Shown piece by piece: positions 52,242-61,004 of a stretch of DNA of 64,000 bases. This stretch comes from Regnicoccus_A sp014224355 (GTDB lineage Bacteria > Cyanobacteriota > Cyanobacteriia > PCC-6307 > Cyanobiaceae): contig NZ_CP154799.1 in the NCBI RefSeq assembly GCF_050920705.1, positions 2,108,001 through 2,172,000 on the forward strand, in the 5' to 3' direction. The number at the start of each line of letters is the position of its first letter. The first letter of the stretch is position 1. Both the position numbers and the translations under genes were made by a program. The notes beneath the pieces were generated by a model that made no database searches, was not told the origin of the DNA, and saw only the letters and a list, made by a program, of their open reading frames with translations.

Positions 52242-53132
52242 ATGACCTGCACCTTCTCCGCCGAGCAGATCACTGCCCTCTCCGCTCCACTGGATCGCGC
52301 CAAGGTGCGCCAGCGGGAGCAAGGCCGCAGCTCCGTCAGCTATCTGGAGGGGTGGCAGGTGATCGCGGAAGCCAACCGGATCTTTGGCTTTGACGGCTGG
52401 CAGCGTCAATTCGTCACCCTCCGCTGCGTCAACCAGAGCGAGCGCACCATCGCTGCCAGAGGCACGAGCCGAGACCAACGCCCCGGCTGGTGCGTCACCT
52501 ACACCGCCCGCATGCGCATCACCGTCGGCGAGGGCACCGGTGCCCAGTTGATCCGCGAGGGCTGCGGGGCCGGCCACGGCATCGACACCGACCTGGGCCA
52601 GGCCCATGAATCCGCCCTCAAAGAGGCGGAAACCGATGCCATGAAGCGGGCGCTGATGACTTTTGGCAATCCCTTCGGTCTGGCGCTTTACGACAAGCAG
52701 CAGCGGGAGGTGACCGGGGCTGCTGGTGGGGGCGGTGCTCGTCCCGCCAACCAGCCAGCGGCCCGGCCCACGGCGTTGCGGGTGGTTCCCACGACGTTGG
52801 CTCCGGCTCAGCACCGAGCCCCATCCACGCAGGAGGCCCAGAGCGAGGCGACATCAAAAACTGAGCCACCCGAAGCTGCAACGGCTCAAGCTGCTCCAGC
52901 TATTGCAACAGCCAGGCCGCAACCGGATCCCGGCCTGACCCCTCTCGATCCAGCCACCATTCGTCAGCTGCACGCCACCATCCGGGCCCTGCCCGCTCCT
53001 GTGCTTGAGGGCTTCAGCAAGGCCTTTCGCAAGCGCTTTCAGGTGCCGGCAGAAGCCCACTCGATCGCCGATCGCATCTGCCAGCGCAGGCATCACGACT
53101 GGATTGAGACGTTCCTGGTGTCGCACCGATAG
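52242..53132 (+). CDS. Rad52/Rad22-family ssDNA-annealing protein, copy 2
   Basis: 296 residues. The N-terminal 59 residues equal copy 1; the remainder of the annealing core (GWCVTYTARMRITV, GIDTDLGQAHESALKEAETD, MKRALMTFGNPFGLALYDKQ) is conserved in pattern but differs at many positions. The linker (about 165-230) is a different Pro/Ala/Thr-rich sequence. The C-terminal domain ends KAFRKRFQVPAEAHSIADRI-CQRRHHDWIETFLVSHR, similar to copy 1. Followed after 95 bp by a DUF433/DUF5615 pair unlike the one beside copy 1. Confidence 0.88.
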   Translation: MTCTFSAEQITALSAPLDRAKVRQREQGRSSVSYLEGWQVIAEANRIFGFDGWQRQFVTLRCVNQSERTIAARGTSRDQRPGWCVTYTARMRITVGEGTGAQLIREGCGAGHGIDTDLGQAHESALKEAETDAMKRALMTFGNPFGLALYDKQQREVTGAAGGGGARPANQPAARPTALRVVPTTLAPAQHRAPSTQEAQSEATSKTEPPEAATAQAAPAIATARPQPDPGLTPLDPATIRQLHATIRALPAPVLEGFSKAFRKRFQVPAEAHSIADRICQRRHHDWIETFLVSHR

Positions 53133-53227
53133 GTGCGCCTGCCAAGACAGCACCGATAGGTGCGTTCAACAAAGCAGCACCATCCCATGTGGCGATCAAC
53201 CGTTCAAAAGTCGGCCAGGATGGGGCC

Positions 53228-53467
53228 ATGAGCACGCAACCCGAACTTGGCTGGGCTGGCTGCACGGCGGTGGAGCGCGATCCCCAGCGCGTCAGTGCAG
53301 CCTGGGTGTTCCGCGGCACGCGAATCCCGGTGGCTGCTCTGTTCGAGAACCTGGAAGACGGCATCTCCCTGGCTGAATTTGTGGAGCTTTTCCCTGGAGT
53401 GACGCAGGAGCAAGCCCGCTCGGTGCTGGAGCATGCCGCCCGGAGTACGGCAGCTGCCGTGGCCTGA
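53228..53467 (+). CDS. DUF433 antitoxin 2
   Basis: 79 residues from the ATG at 53228. VERDPQRVSAAWVFRGTRIP-VAALFENLEDGISLAEFVEL and FPGVTQEQARSVLEHAA follow the DUF433 pattern. The sequence belongs to a different branch from the antitoxin at 29378. The toxin gene begins at the next base after its stop. Confidence 0.82.
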   Translation: MSTQPELGWAGCTAVERDPQRVSAAWVFRGTRIPVAALFENLEDGISLAEFVELFPGVTQEQARSVLEHAARSTAAAVA

Positions 53468-53788
53468 GTGCGGATCCTGTTTGACCAGGGAACGCCAGTT
53501 CCCCTTCGCCGGGCGCTGGACGGCCACGTCGTGGCCACGGCCTATGAGCTGGGCTGGTCCACCGTCACAAACGGGGAGCTAATCCGCCCTGCGGAGCAGG
53601 AGGGCTATGAGCTGTTGATCACCACCGACACCAACCTCCGCTACCAGCAGAATCTCCAAAGCCTCATCATCGCAATCCTGGTGCTGACCACCACCAGCCG
53701 GCCGCGAATTCGCCAGGTCACCGGTGAAACCCAGGCCGCGATCGCCGCCATCAAAGCAGGTGACTATCGGGAGATCCCCATTCCCTGA
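53468..53788 (+). CDS. DUF5615 PIN-like toxin 2
   Basis: 106 residues from a GTG that directly follows the antitoxin stop. MRILFDQGTPVPLRRALDGH, EGYELLITTDTNLRYQQNLQ and AILVLTTTSRPRIRQV carry the conserved acidic residues of the DUF5615 fold (a probable RNase). Compared with the toxin at 29001 it is shorter and clearly diverged. GTG start and zero spacing suggest lower toxin than antitoxin synthesis. Confidence 0.8.
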   Translation: MRILFDQGTPVPLRRALDGHVVATAYELGWSTVTNGELIRPAEQEGYELLITTDTNLRYQQNLQSLIIAILVLTTTSRPRIRQVTGETQAAIAAIKAGDYREIPIP

Positions 53789-53937
53789 GCCACAGCGCTG
53801 CAACAACCAGCACAGCAGCGACAGGCCGATGATCAGCCATGGCCCTGAGTTCAAAGAGTAAGGCTGTCACGAACGCCTTCGAGGTCGCATGATGCTCCAT
53901 CCACCCAAAAGCGACGGAAGTCGATCGGAGTGTGTCA

Positions 53938-54099
53938 TCAGACGCGGTAGAAGCCGGGACTGATCGCAGACAAGCCCCCCTCAGGTGGAGCCTGAAATAG
54001 TCGGGAACCGTGGGATGCATCGGAGTCGGAGGCAAGCAGAGCTGCAACGCTCAAAGCCGCAATGCAAACAAGACGAGTGACGACCAAGGGAGAAGGCAT
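53938..54099 (-). CDS. Small secreted hypothetical protein
   Basis: 53 residues from the ATG at 54099. A hydrophobic segment (LVCIAALSVAALLASDSDAS) resembles a signal peptide, followed by about 25 residues. Plausible but weakly supported. The rest of the gap 53789-53937 shows no gene. Confidence 0.35.
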   Translation of the reverse strand: MPSPLVVTRLVCIAALSVAALLASDSDASHGSRLFQAPPEGGLSAISPGFYRV

Positions 54100-54137
54100 C
54101 TGGATTCGATGCCTGTGCTGATGCCTCGGGTACATGC

Positions 54138-54707
54138 TCATGGCGTCAGCGAGTGGTACGCAACCTCCTCAACTACGCGGTGGATCCCCAATGCAGCCTG
54201 AACATCGGTGAGGGAATCCTGCCATTGCTTCTCAGGTTGCCAGGTGTCCGGATCAAAATCAGAGTTACGTCCCCTGCTATAGGCATTCAGGAGCCTCAAT
54301 CGTATCTCAGCCCTATTCAATAGGATCCTCTTGCATCGTCGCTGGCGAATAATCATACGCAACAATCCCAGTAGCAGAAGACCATGGACGGGGCGAAGTT
54401 TCGCTCCCATCAGGAACGCCTGCACTTCAGCTTCTCCAATGGGATCCGTGCCATAGCCCGTTAGCACGTGCAGGCCATCATGGAGCTGCAGGCGGCGCGA
54501 CCCGCTGCCGAATGGCTCGAGGCCGGTGTCATCGAGATGATGGACCCAGGCATGACCCAGGGTTCCTTGTGGCAAGGAACGCAAGACAGACATGTCCACA
54601 AGCGGCGGTCCGTCAGTCCCCAGGCGATGACCCGCCCAGTTCACCAGTTGCAGAAATCTCTCCACACGCTGCGCTTGTCTGGCGTCAAAAGAGGTTGTGG
54701 CATTCAT
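54138..54707 (-). CDS. Coq4-family protein
   Basis: 189 residues. The segment LPQGTLGHAWVHHLDDTGLE followed by LQLHDGLHVLTGYGTDPIGE is the conserved core of the Coq4 family (HDxxH...TGYG), which binds metal or a prenyl-quinone head group. In mitochondria Coq4 organises ubiquinone synthesis; bacterial relatives are poorly characterised. No membrane segment except a hydrophobic helix (GLLLLGLLRMII). Lies upstream of the LTXXQ protein on the same strand but is separate from it in order of transcription. Confidence 0.75.
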   Translation of the reverse strand: MNATTSFDARQAQRVERFLQLVNWAGHRLGTDGPPLVDMSVLRSLPQGTLGHAWVHHLDDTGLEPFGSGSRRLQLHDGLHVLTGYGTDPIGEAEVQAFLMGAKLRPVHGLLLLGLLRMIIRQRRCKRILLNRAEIRLRLLNAYSRGRNSDFDPDTWQPEKQWQDSLTDVQAALGIHRVVEEVAYHSLTP

Positions 54708-54821
54708 GGCTGTTCCCAGGTGATGTTGGTTTTGTTCGCACTTCGCAGCAAAGGGAGAAAAACAGGCATTGGCTGCAAGTGGTCGCCTGTGCTCAAGTCC
54801 CGTTGGGGAGCATGGCTGGAT

Positions 54822-55229
54822 CTAGCGGGGTTTCCGGGAACCCATCTCCCGACTCGATCGCAACTCCGCCATCTGCTCTTTTGAAAGAACAGTACTGAGT
54901 TCCCGTTCAAACTCTTTCAGAGCTGAACGTACCCTGACTTTCTGCCGGAGCGATAGACTATCGACCGCTGCCATCGCCGTGGGGATGTGGTTCGAAGTCT
55001 TGAAGGCGTTCTGAAATTGGACATATTGTTGGTCTGTCAGGATGCCAGCGAGACTTTGACGTAGATCCTCGCGTAGCTTTCTTAGCTGAGTCTGTTGTGC
55101 TGAGGTCAAGTCGAGTGTCTCGAGCTGTGGAGCGCTTTGGGCCCTAGCCGAGGGGATGACACATGGAGCCCCAGCAAGAGTGATTGTGGCTGCCAGCCCA
55201 AGGAATGCAAGTTGAAGCGAGCGTTTCAT
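54822..55229 (-). CDS. Periplasmic LTXXQ (Spy/CpxP-like) protein
   Basis: 135 residues from the ATG at 55229 (MKRSLQLAFLGLAATITLAG), with a signal peptide ending SARAQ. The mature part is helical with LTSAQQTQLRKLREDLRQSL and ILTDQQYVQFQNAFKT, the repeated LTxxQ motif of Spy/CpxP-like chaperones that sense or relieve envelope stress. It is transcribed divergently from a two-component system (start 55391) with 161 bp between them, so it is a likely target of that regulator. Confidence 0.72.
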   Translation of the reverse strand: MKRSLQLAFLGLAATITLAGAPCVIPSARAQSAPQLETLDLTSAQQTQLRKLREDLRQSLAGILTDQQYVQFQNAFKTSNHIPTAMAAVDSLSLRQKVRVRSALKEFERELSTVLSKEQMAELRSSREMGSRKPR

Positions 55230-55390
55230 GGTGATGCCTGCCATCGAGCAGGGTACGGAAACAAATGAACCTTACGCAGCGGCGATGACCGTTCAAAGAG
55301 ACGAAGGTCATGATCTGACCGTGACTTTGGTCATGTTCCTTGCATGCGTCTCTAGGTTTGGCTTAAGCAGCCCCGTCCGTATCCCATCCC

Positions 55391-56623
55391 ATGGTGCCGA
55401 TTCGTGCGATTCGTTTGGGTTCCCATCCCTTCCCCTTTCTGCTGGTGTCGGAGTGGGCCCTGTTGGCCATCGCGTTGTGGAGTGAGTTTTCCCCCACCCT
55501 GTTGCGCAGGAGCGCTGGGTTCCCAGCTGCCGCACAGGCGATTGTTCTGTTGTTCGGGGTGATGGGAATTTGGCTGCCACTTAGGCCGCAGGGAGTGAAG
55601 ATAGCCCACTTCATCCTGCAGGTGATTTTGATTCTTCTCGCCGCCCGATGGAGCACGGTGGGCTTACGGCTGTTCCCATTGCTTCAAATCGTCCTTGTGT
55701 TACGAAGTTCCCTGATGTTTCACATGCTGGGGCGCGTGTTGGTCACCAGTGGGACATTTGTCGTCTTTTTGATCATGGTGCAATCTCAGCTCCAATCGCT
55801 GGGAAGGTCATTGCCACCCCGCGCCAATGAGGTCTTGCTGCCCCAACTCAGTGGTATTCGCCTCAATCTGGTGGTGATGTTCTCACTGGTGCTCGTGTTT
55901 CTTCTCATGTTGATGAATGCCCTGATCGCGGAACGGCAGCGGGGTGAGGAGCTAAAGATGGTCAATCAGAAGCTGAAGGAATCCGCCGCTCAGATCGAGA
56001 TCCTGGCCATGGGCCGAGAGCGAAGCCGTATTGCCCGGGATATTCATGATTCCCTGGGCCATGCCCTGAGCGGATTAAATATCCAGCTGGAGGGGGCTCT
56101 GAAACTCTGGGAGGCCAATCCCGAACAGGCGAGGAACTTTGTCACTCAGGCCAAGATGATGGGATCAACTGCCCTGGGGGAGGCGCGTCAGGCTGTAGCC
56201 ACATTGCGTCAAACTGATGATTTACGGAAGGATCTGAGCAGCGAGATCGACCTTCTCATCCGGCGATTTGTGGAGACGACCGGTATCCTTCCGCAGGTTG
56301 CTGTGGATTGTCCTCCCCTGCCTGAATCGGTGAACCTTACGGTGTACCGCATCGTTCAGGAGGGTCTCACGAACATCAGTAAATATGCGCGGGCTGATCA
56401 TGTCAGGATCACCATCCAGGCCTCATCGGAGCCAGCACAGCTGGCGATCACCATCGAGGACAATGGCGTAGGCTTTCATCCCCATCACAACAGCACCGGC
56501 TTTGGCCTGCGGGGCATCCGGGAACGGGCGGAGGCGGAGGGGGGGCAGCTGCGCCTGATCACGGCTCCCGGAGAAGGCTCCACGCTGAGCGTCTGGTTTC
56601 CCCTAGACAGAGAGTTGACATGA
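55391..56623 (+). CDS. NarX/DesK-type sensor histidine kinase
   Basis: 410 residues. About six membrane segments occupy residues 15-180. A coiled coil (180-208) links to the HisKA_3 dimerisation helix RSRIARDIHDSLGHALSGLN with the phospho-accepting His219. The ATPase domain has VQEGLTNISKYARADHV (N-box), EDNGVGF (G1) and GFGLRGIRERAEAEGG (G2). It has no large periplasmic sensor domain, so the membrane part itself probably senses the signal. The stop overlaps the response regulator start by four bases. Confidence 0.92.
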   Translation: MVPIRAIRLGSHPFPFLLVSEWALLAIALWSEFSPTLLRRSAGFPAAAQAIVLLFGVMGIWLPLRPQGVKIAHFILQVILILLAARWSTVGLRLFPLLQIVLVLRSSLMFHMLGRVLVTSGTFVVFLIMVQSQLQSLGRSLPPRANEVLLPQLSGIRLNLVVMFSLVLVFLLMLMNALIAERQRGEELKMVNQKLKESAAQIEILAMGRERSRIARDIHDSLGHALSGLNIQLEGALKLWEANPEQARNFVTQAKMMGSTALGEARQAVATLRQTDDLRKDLSSEIDLLIRRFVETTGILPQVAVDCPPLPESVNLTVYRIVQEGLTNISKYARADHVRITIQASSEPAQLAITIEDNGVGFHPHHNSTGFGLRGIRERAEAEGGQLRLITAPGEGSTLSVWFPLDRELT

Positions 56624-57291
56624 TTCACGTTCTGCTGGTAGACGATCAAGCCATCATGCGCCAGGGCCTCAAGGCGCTCCTCTCGCTCCAAGAGGATATA
56701 GAAATCGTTGGTGAGGCCATCCATGGCCGTGAAGCCGTGGCCACCGCGCAGCGTCTGATGACGACCCCCAACAGTGTCGATGTCGTGCTGATGGATATCC
56801 GCATGCCTGTGATGGACGGAGTTGCGGCAACCTGCGAGCTGATGCGGCAGTTCCCCAGCATGAAGGTGCTGGTGCTGACAACCTTCGAGGATGATGAACT
56901 GGTGCGGCAGGCTGTGCAGGCAGGTGCCGCTGGCTATCTGCTCAAAGACACACCATCGGAGGAGGTGGCTCAGGCAATTCGGACCGTACATCGGGGCTAC
57001 TCACAATTCGGTCCAGGCATTCTGAAAAAGATGATGAAGCACCAGTTACCTCCAGCTATGGGGGATGTGCCAACTGGTATCCATGAACTGACCCCTCGTG
57101 AGCGCGAGGTGCTGGCTCTGATTGGCCAGGGCGCAAGCAACCGCGAGATCGCCCGAGCGCTGTTTCTTTCCGAGGGAACGGTCAAAAACCATGTGACGAG
57201 TCTTCTGAGCCGCCTGGGGTTGCGTGATCGCACGCAGGCTGCGCTGCTGGCCGCATCCTTGCCGCCATCTCCGCAACCGGAATGCTCCTGA
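56620..57291 (+). CDS. NarL/LuxR-type response regulator
   Basis: 223 residues. Receiver domain with D8-D9, phospho-acceptor D59 (VVLMDIRMPVMDG), and a YLLKDTPSEE Lys. Linker, then the LuxR-type helix-turn-helix ELTPREREVLALIGQGASNR-EIARALFLSEGTVKNHVTSL. Partner of the kinase just upstream. The ATGA overlap implies tight co-expression. Confidence 0.92.
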   Translation: MIHVLLVDDQAIMRQGLKALLSLQEDIEIVGEAIHGREAVATAQRLMTTPNSVDVVLMDIRMPVMDGVAATCELMRQFPSMKVLVLTTFEDDELVRQAVQAGAAGYLLKDTPSEEVAQAIRTVHRGYSQFGPGILKKMMKHQLPPAMGDVPTGIHELTPREREVLALIGQGASNREIARALFLSEGTVKNHVTSLLSRLGLRDRTQAALLAASLPPSPQPECS

Positions 57292-57468
57292 TGGAAATGA
57301 GGCCCAGTGAGCCCAGAATCGTTGAGAGTCCCACCACTGTGCCTCCGTTGGCGTGGGACTCCTGCAGCATCAATTCGGAGATCACGCTGAGCATGGCCCA
57401 CTCGGGGGGCGGGGCAGCTCAGCTGGTTAACCACTGTGACGTGGACCCAAGTCATCGGTCCATGGTGA

Positions 57469-57966
57469 ATGAGAGTCTTCAGCCGGCCAGACTGGGCCGG
57501 GTCACGTCACTGCCACTGGTTCCGGCACCACGCGGGAGTGAACTGCATACTGGTGCTCACCTGCCAGCTGCACCAAGGCCTGATCGCCCATGGCGAGCAC
57601 CTCACCAGCCGCTGCCAGGGCTGGACCGACATCATGGTGCGCCAGCTGGGCTGGGGCCGGAAGCAAAATAAGCTACCATCGAACCTCAGCACTGTCACCG
57701 CCAATCGGCCGCCGCTTTCCCCCCAGGAGGGTTGGCTCAGCGATGGCCGCCAGGTGCTGCACTTCAACCCGGTTCGCTACAGCCGTTACTCCCAGGCCCT
57801 GGAGCTCACCACCGGCGAACTGATCCCCGGCCAGGCGCCGCTGCTTAAGTGCCGCAAGGAGATCACCCGCGAGGAAGCGATCAAGCTCTGGGCCGAGAAG
57901 CGGAAGGCGGGTTGGCAGGTCTGCCCGCCCCAGTGGACGCCGCCACCGGCTCTGCTACCCCGTTGA
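57469..57966 (+). CDS. DUF1651 domain protein with unusual N-terminus
   Basis: 165 residues. The C-terminal 75 residues are a DUF1651 domain: EGWLSDGRQVLHFNPVRYSR, GELIPGQAPLLKCRKEITRE and AIKLWAEKRKAGWQVCPPQW. The first 70 residues (FRHHAGVNCILVLTCQLHQG, GEHLTSRCQGWTDIMVRQLG) look like the tail of a different small protein, so two genes may be fused here by loss of a stop. The true DUF1651 start may be the ATG at 57634. Function unknown. Confidence 0.55.
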   Translation: MRVFSRPDWAGSRHCHWFRHHAGVNCILVLTCQLHQGLIAHGEHLTSRCQGWTDIMVRQLGWGRKQNKLPSNLSTVTANRPPLSPQEGWLSDGRQVLHFNPVRYSRYSQALELTTGELIPGQAPLLKCRKEITREEAIKLWAEKRKAGWQVCPPQWTPPPALLPR

Positions 57967-58257
57967 TGCTCTCTGGCGCGCAGATCGCCCAGCGCAACAG
58001 GAGAGCGAGGAGGGGAAGTCTGCCGGCAGGGCACTGGCGATCACGTCACCCGGCCTGCCCCACCACCTGCACCGCGCAAGGGCTGAACGCGAGTCGCTAC
58101 GCGACCCTTGCGCGGCGCTGGCGGCGCCGGGGCGTGACGGCGGTGTCGTTCGCCAGCACAGCCATGGCCGCCACCCTCCTGTCCCTCCCGCTCCAGCCCG
58201 TTCGCCCAGCTGCTGTGCGGCACTGCCCGATCCGCATCATCTCGGTGCACCTGCTGG

Positions 58258-58434
58258 ATGCCGCAGGCCAGCTGCTGCGGGTGCTCTTCCTCGATCACCA
58301 AGCCGCCAGGCTTCTTCGAAGCCAGTGGGCACATCACTGCCCAGCCTCACTTTGAGCCCAGAGCAGAAGCCCTGATCCTTGCGGCCAATCAGCAGCGGGT
58401 GCTCGGCGCCCAGGCCCGGGTGCAGGTGCTCTGA
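58258..58434 (+). CDS. Small Cys-rich hypothetical protein
   Basis: 58 residues from the ATG at 58258: MPQASCCGCSSSITKPPGFF, EASGHITAQPHFEPRAEALI and LAANQQRVLGAQARVQVL. A CC-x-C motif at the N-terminus and a helical end look like a real small protein. The surrounding 57967-58257 holds no other supported gene. Confidence 0.4.
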   Translation: MPQASCCGCSSSITKPPGFFEASGHITAQPHFEPRAEALILAANQQRVLGAQARVQVL

Positions 58435-58563
58435 AGCGCCGTCCCAAACCAGGGCAGCAGGCCCGGCAGTCAGTGCCGGGCCGTACATCCCAGCGGCAGC
58501 CCTGGCGGACCCTGCCAGTTATGCAGGAACTGCATGAAAGATCGACTCAGGCAGAGTCGATCC

Positions 58564-58706
58564 ATGGCCCGACGTGTTCACGCCGCCAGAGCCTTGGCTG
58601 TCGCGCTGGCCCTGCTGCCGATGGCCATGGCCCAGGCGCCGGCCGGTGCCAGTCCTGAGGCCACCGTGATCTCCGTTGGCGATGGCGACACCATCCGGGT
58701 GCGGAT
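58564..58706 (+). pseudogene. SNase-like protein, N-terminal fragment
   Basis: Starts at the ATG at 58564 with a signal peptide (RALAVALALLPMAMAQAPAG) and ATVISVGDGDTIRVR, the beginning of an SNase domain like that at 47753. It is cut at about 58706 by an IS481 remnant, before any catalytic residue. Confidence 0.7.
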
Positions 58707-59362
58707 GAATCGCTCCGCCTTGCCATTGGTGCGGGGTGTGTTCGGCCTGGTGCGGATCGGCTTGAGATCCAGGGCCTTGCAGGCTTTTCGCCACTCGCCG
58801 GATCGGTAGGCCGAACCGTTGGCCGAGAGGATCCGCTTGCCGGTGATGACCTGATCGGAGAACCAGCCCACTGCCCGGGCCAGAAAGCCCACGGTGGTGG
58901 CCTTCTTCTCGTCGGGGAGCACCTCGACGTAGGCCAGCCGGGTGGCGTCATCAATGGCCACGTGGACCTTCTCATAGCCGGCACCACGGGAGGAGCTCAG
59001 CCGCCGATCGCCGGTGATTCGGTGCCCCACCTGGCCGAACCGCGCCAGCTGTTTGGTGTCGACGTGGATCATCTCGCCGGGCCGCTGCCACTGGTAGCGG
59101 CGCACCGGTGGCCTGGGCTCCAGGTTCCGGAGACGGCCCAGGCCGAGCGCCTTGAGCACCCTGCCCACGGTGGAGAGGGGCGCCTGTAGCGAACGGGCGA
59201 TGCGGCGCAGGGTGCAGCGCTGGTGCGGTAGGTCCACAGCGTGCTGCAGTCGCTGCGGATCGAGCGTCCGCCGTTGGCTGCGGCGAACGCTCCGTCGATC
59301 CGCCAGTGCCGCTGGACCTCCTTCACGGAACCGGCCCAGCCACTTGTAGGCGGTGCGCAGGC
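58707..59362 (-). pseudogene. IS481-family transposase, truncated at both ends
   Basis: Reads YKWLGRFREGGPAALADRRS from the boundary at 59362, then HVAIDDATRLAYVEVLPDEK, GKRILSANGSAYRSGEWRKA and RPNTPRTNGKAERFIR up to 58707. The second catalytic residue is changed (SANGSAY where related copies have SDNGPAY), so the enzyme would be inactive even if complete. Both ends are lost. Confidence 0.75.
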
Positions 59363-59412
59363 TGCACGGCGACGATTAGGTAGGCGGCCGCCTACGTAGT
59401 TGACACCGGGCA
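59363..59412. mobile_element. Two IS21 terminal repeats fused back to back
   Basis: Left half 59363-59387 (TGCACGGCGACGATTAGG then TAGGCGG) equals the left end of the IS21 at 24268. Right half 59388-59412, read inverted (TGCCCGGTGTCAACTACG then TAGGCGG), matches its right end at 26981. No internal sequence remains. It separates an IS481 fragment from an MscS pseudogene. Confidence 0.75.
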
Positions 59413-61004
59413 ACCTGGGACACCGACTAAGCCGCCGGCGAAACCTACCGAAGCCAGTGGCTATCCCGTCGTTCTCGGGCAGAACACCCTGTTCAGGATC
59501 GAGGCCTCCACGCCCACCATGGATGCCTCACAACGTGCCCAGATCGCCAGCCAGGAGATCGAGCGCATCGCCAGAGATCAAAGACTGCCCCTTGACACCA
59601 TCCAAGCCCGTCCGAATCGAGAGGTGATCATCATCTACCAGGAACTGGGTGATGAGCAAAGTCACTTGATTCTCGCCGTGACCAGTGGGCGATGCGGAGA
59701 TCGCCCAGCTCCCGTTGAATCAGCTGGCTAATGACCGGCTGACGATCATCAAGGATGGGATCAAAGGCTGTCGCAACGAGCATCGTCAAAAGCGTCTGCT
59801 TTTCAGGGTTGCAGGGGTTCTTGTTGCAACGTTCATCTTCTTTATGTGGTTTGTTATCATGAATCGAATGGCGACAATATTCTGGAGGCGACTGCATCTG
59901 TGGTTTGGAACAAGGGCGCGGCCGATTGGCTTTAGGAATCTTGACATTATTACCGTCGAAACAGAGCTGTTCATCCTCAAAAGAGTATTGGCATTGTTGC
60001 GCTGGGTGGTGTTGCTCAGCCTCTTGTTTGGCTACTTCCTAATCATCGGCTTCTTCTTTCCACAATCTCGGCAGATTAATCGCTTCGTGATTGGTTTCGT
60101 TCTTCGCCACCTCAGCCTGGCTGGCACCGCATTCATCAATTACCTGCCCAGCCTTTTTACCATTATTGTGGTGGTTCTATTGGCTCGCTTTGTTCTCAAG
60201 ATCCTGAAACTGATTTTTGATGCTATTGAGTCTGGGACCGTGTTGCTGCCAGGTTTCTATCGGGAATGGACCAGGCCGACACGCCATCTCTTGTCGTTAT
60301 TGGTGTGGGCAGCCTCCCTTGCAATCATCTACAGTTATCTTCCAGGGACTGCATCTCCCGCCTTTCAGGGTCTTGGAATTCTGCTTGGTGCCCTGCTCAC
60401 CGATGGCGGAGCGGGAACCGTCAGCAGCCTGATCTCTGGTTATGTGATCATTTTCTCAAGAGCGTTCAAGAAAGACGCTCTGATCGGTTTTGAGGGTTTC
60501 AAAGGATTTGTGCATGAGCCGTCGTTTCTGGCTACCCAGATACGCTCCCTGAATGGAGAGATCATGACCGTTCCCAGGGGCAGCCTTCAATCGAAAACCA
60601 TTGTCAACTATTCGGCGATCATTCGCGATCTCCACTCTCCCCTGGCCTTGCAGACAGGCATCACCTTGGGCTATGACGTGCCATGGAGACAGGACCATCA
60701 GGTGTTGGTCTCAGCCGCCTTGGGTACCGATGACATTCTGTAAGATCGTTCCCCATTTGTCCTGCAGACCAGCCTCGAGGATTCCTTCGTAAGCTACACA
60801 CTGAAAGTGTTTATCCACAACCCTGAGAACATCCCCCGAATCTATTCGGAGTTGCTGGAGAACGTGCAGGACCGTTGCGCCAGGGCGGGAATTGAAATCA
60901 CATCACCCCACTACTCAGCAATTGGCAATGGAAACAAACTGACAATGCCTGATGGTTCCGTGGAGTTGGCCAGCATGCCAACCTTTAGCGATACTTTTTC
61001 CTGA
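59413..61004 (+). pseudogene. MscS-family mechanosensitive channel, decayed
   Basis: The 5' end is lost at the fused IS21 ends. The first frame has YPVVLGQNTLFRIEASTPTM and REVIIIYQELGDEQSHLILA, then one extra base near 59690 shifts the reading to GDAEIAQLPLNQLANDRLTI and on through four to five membrane segments, the pore-region GALLTDGGAGTVSSLISGYV and the beta domain (IRSLNGEIMTVPRGSLQSKT). A TAA at 60741-60743 interrupts the C-terminal domain, which continues to LASMPTFSDTFS at 61004. Mechanosensitive channels release solutes on osmotic downshock. The gene is inactive by three separate defects and overlaps the 3' end of the hydrolase gene by 20 bp. Confidence 0.75.

Larger units (their letters stand above)
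50155..52418 (+). repeat. Inverted duplication, right arm
   Basis: Counterpart of 30335-32598. The Gp157-like and 70-residue proteins are identical in the two arms, the SLOG protein differs at a few residues, and the 5' part of the Rad52 gene is the same for 59 codons. Beyond 52418 the Rad52 genes diverge. Confidence 0.85.

Noticed and set aside
53123..53166. Two copies of GCACCGATAGGTGCG after the second Rad52 gene
   Set aside because: Only two short copies, one overlapping the stop codon; too little to call a regulatory element or attachment site.
57400..57480. tRNA-like stretch GCTCAGCTGGTTAACC
   Set aside because: The D-arm-like sequence is not followed by a usable anticodon stem or a GTTCGA T-arm, and the acceptor ends do not pair.
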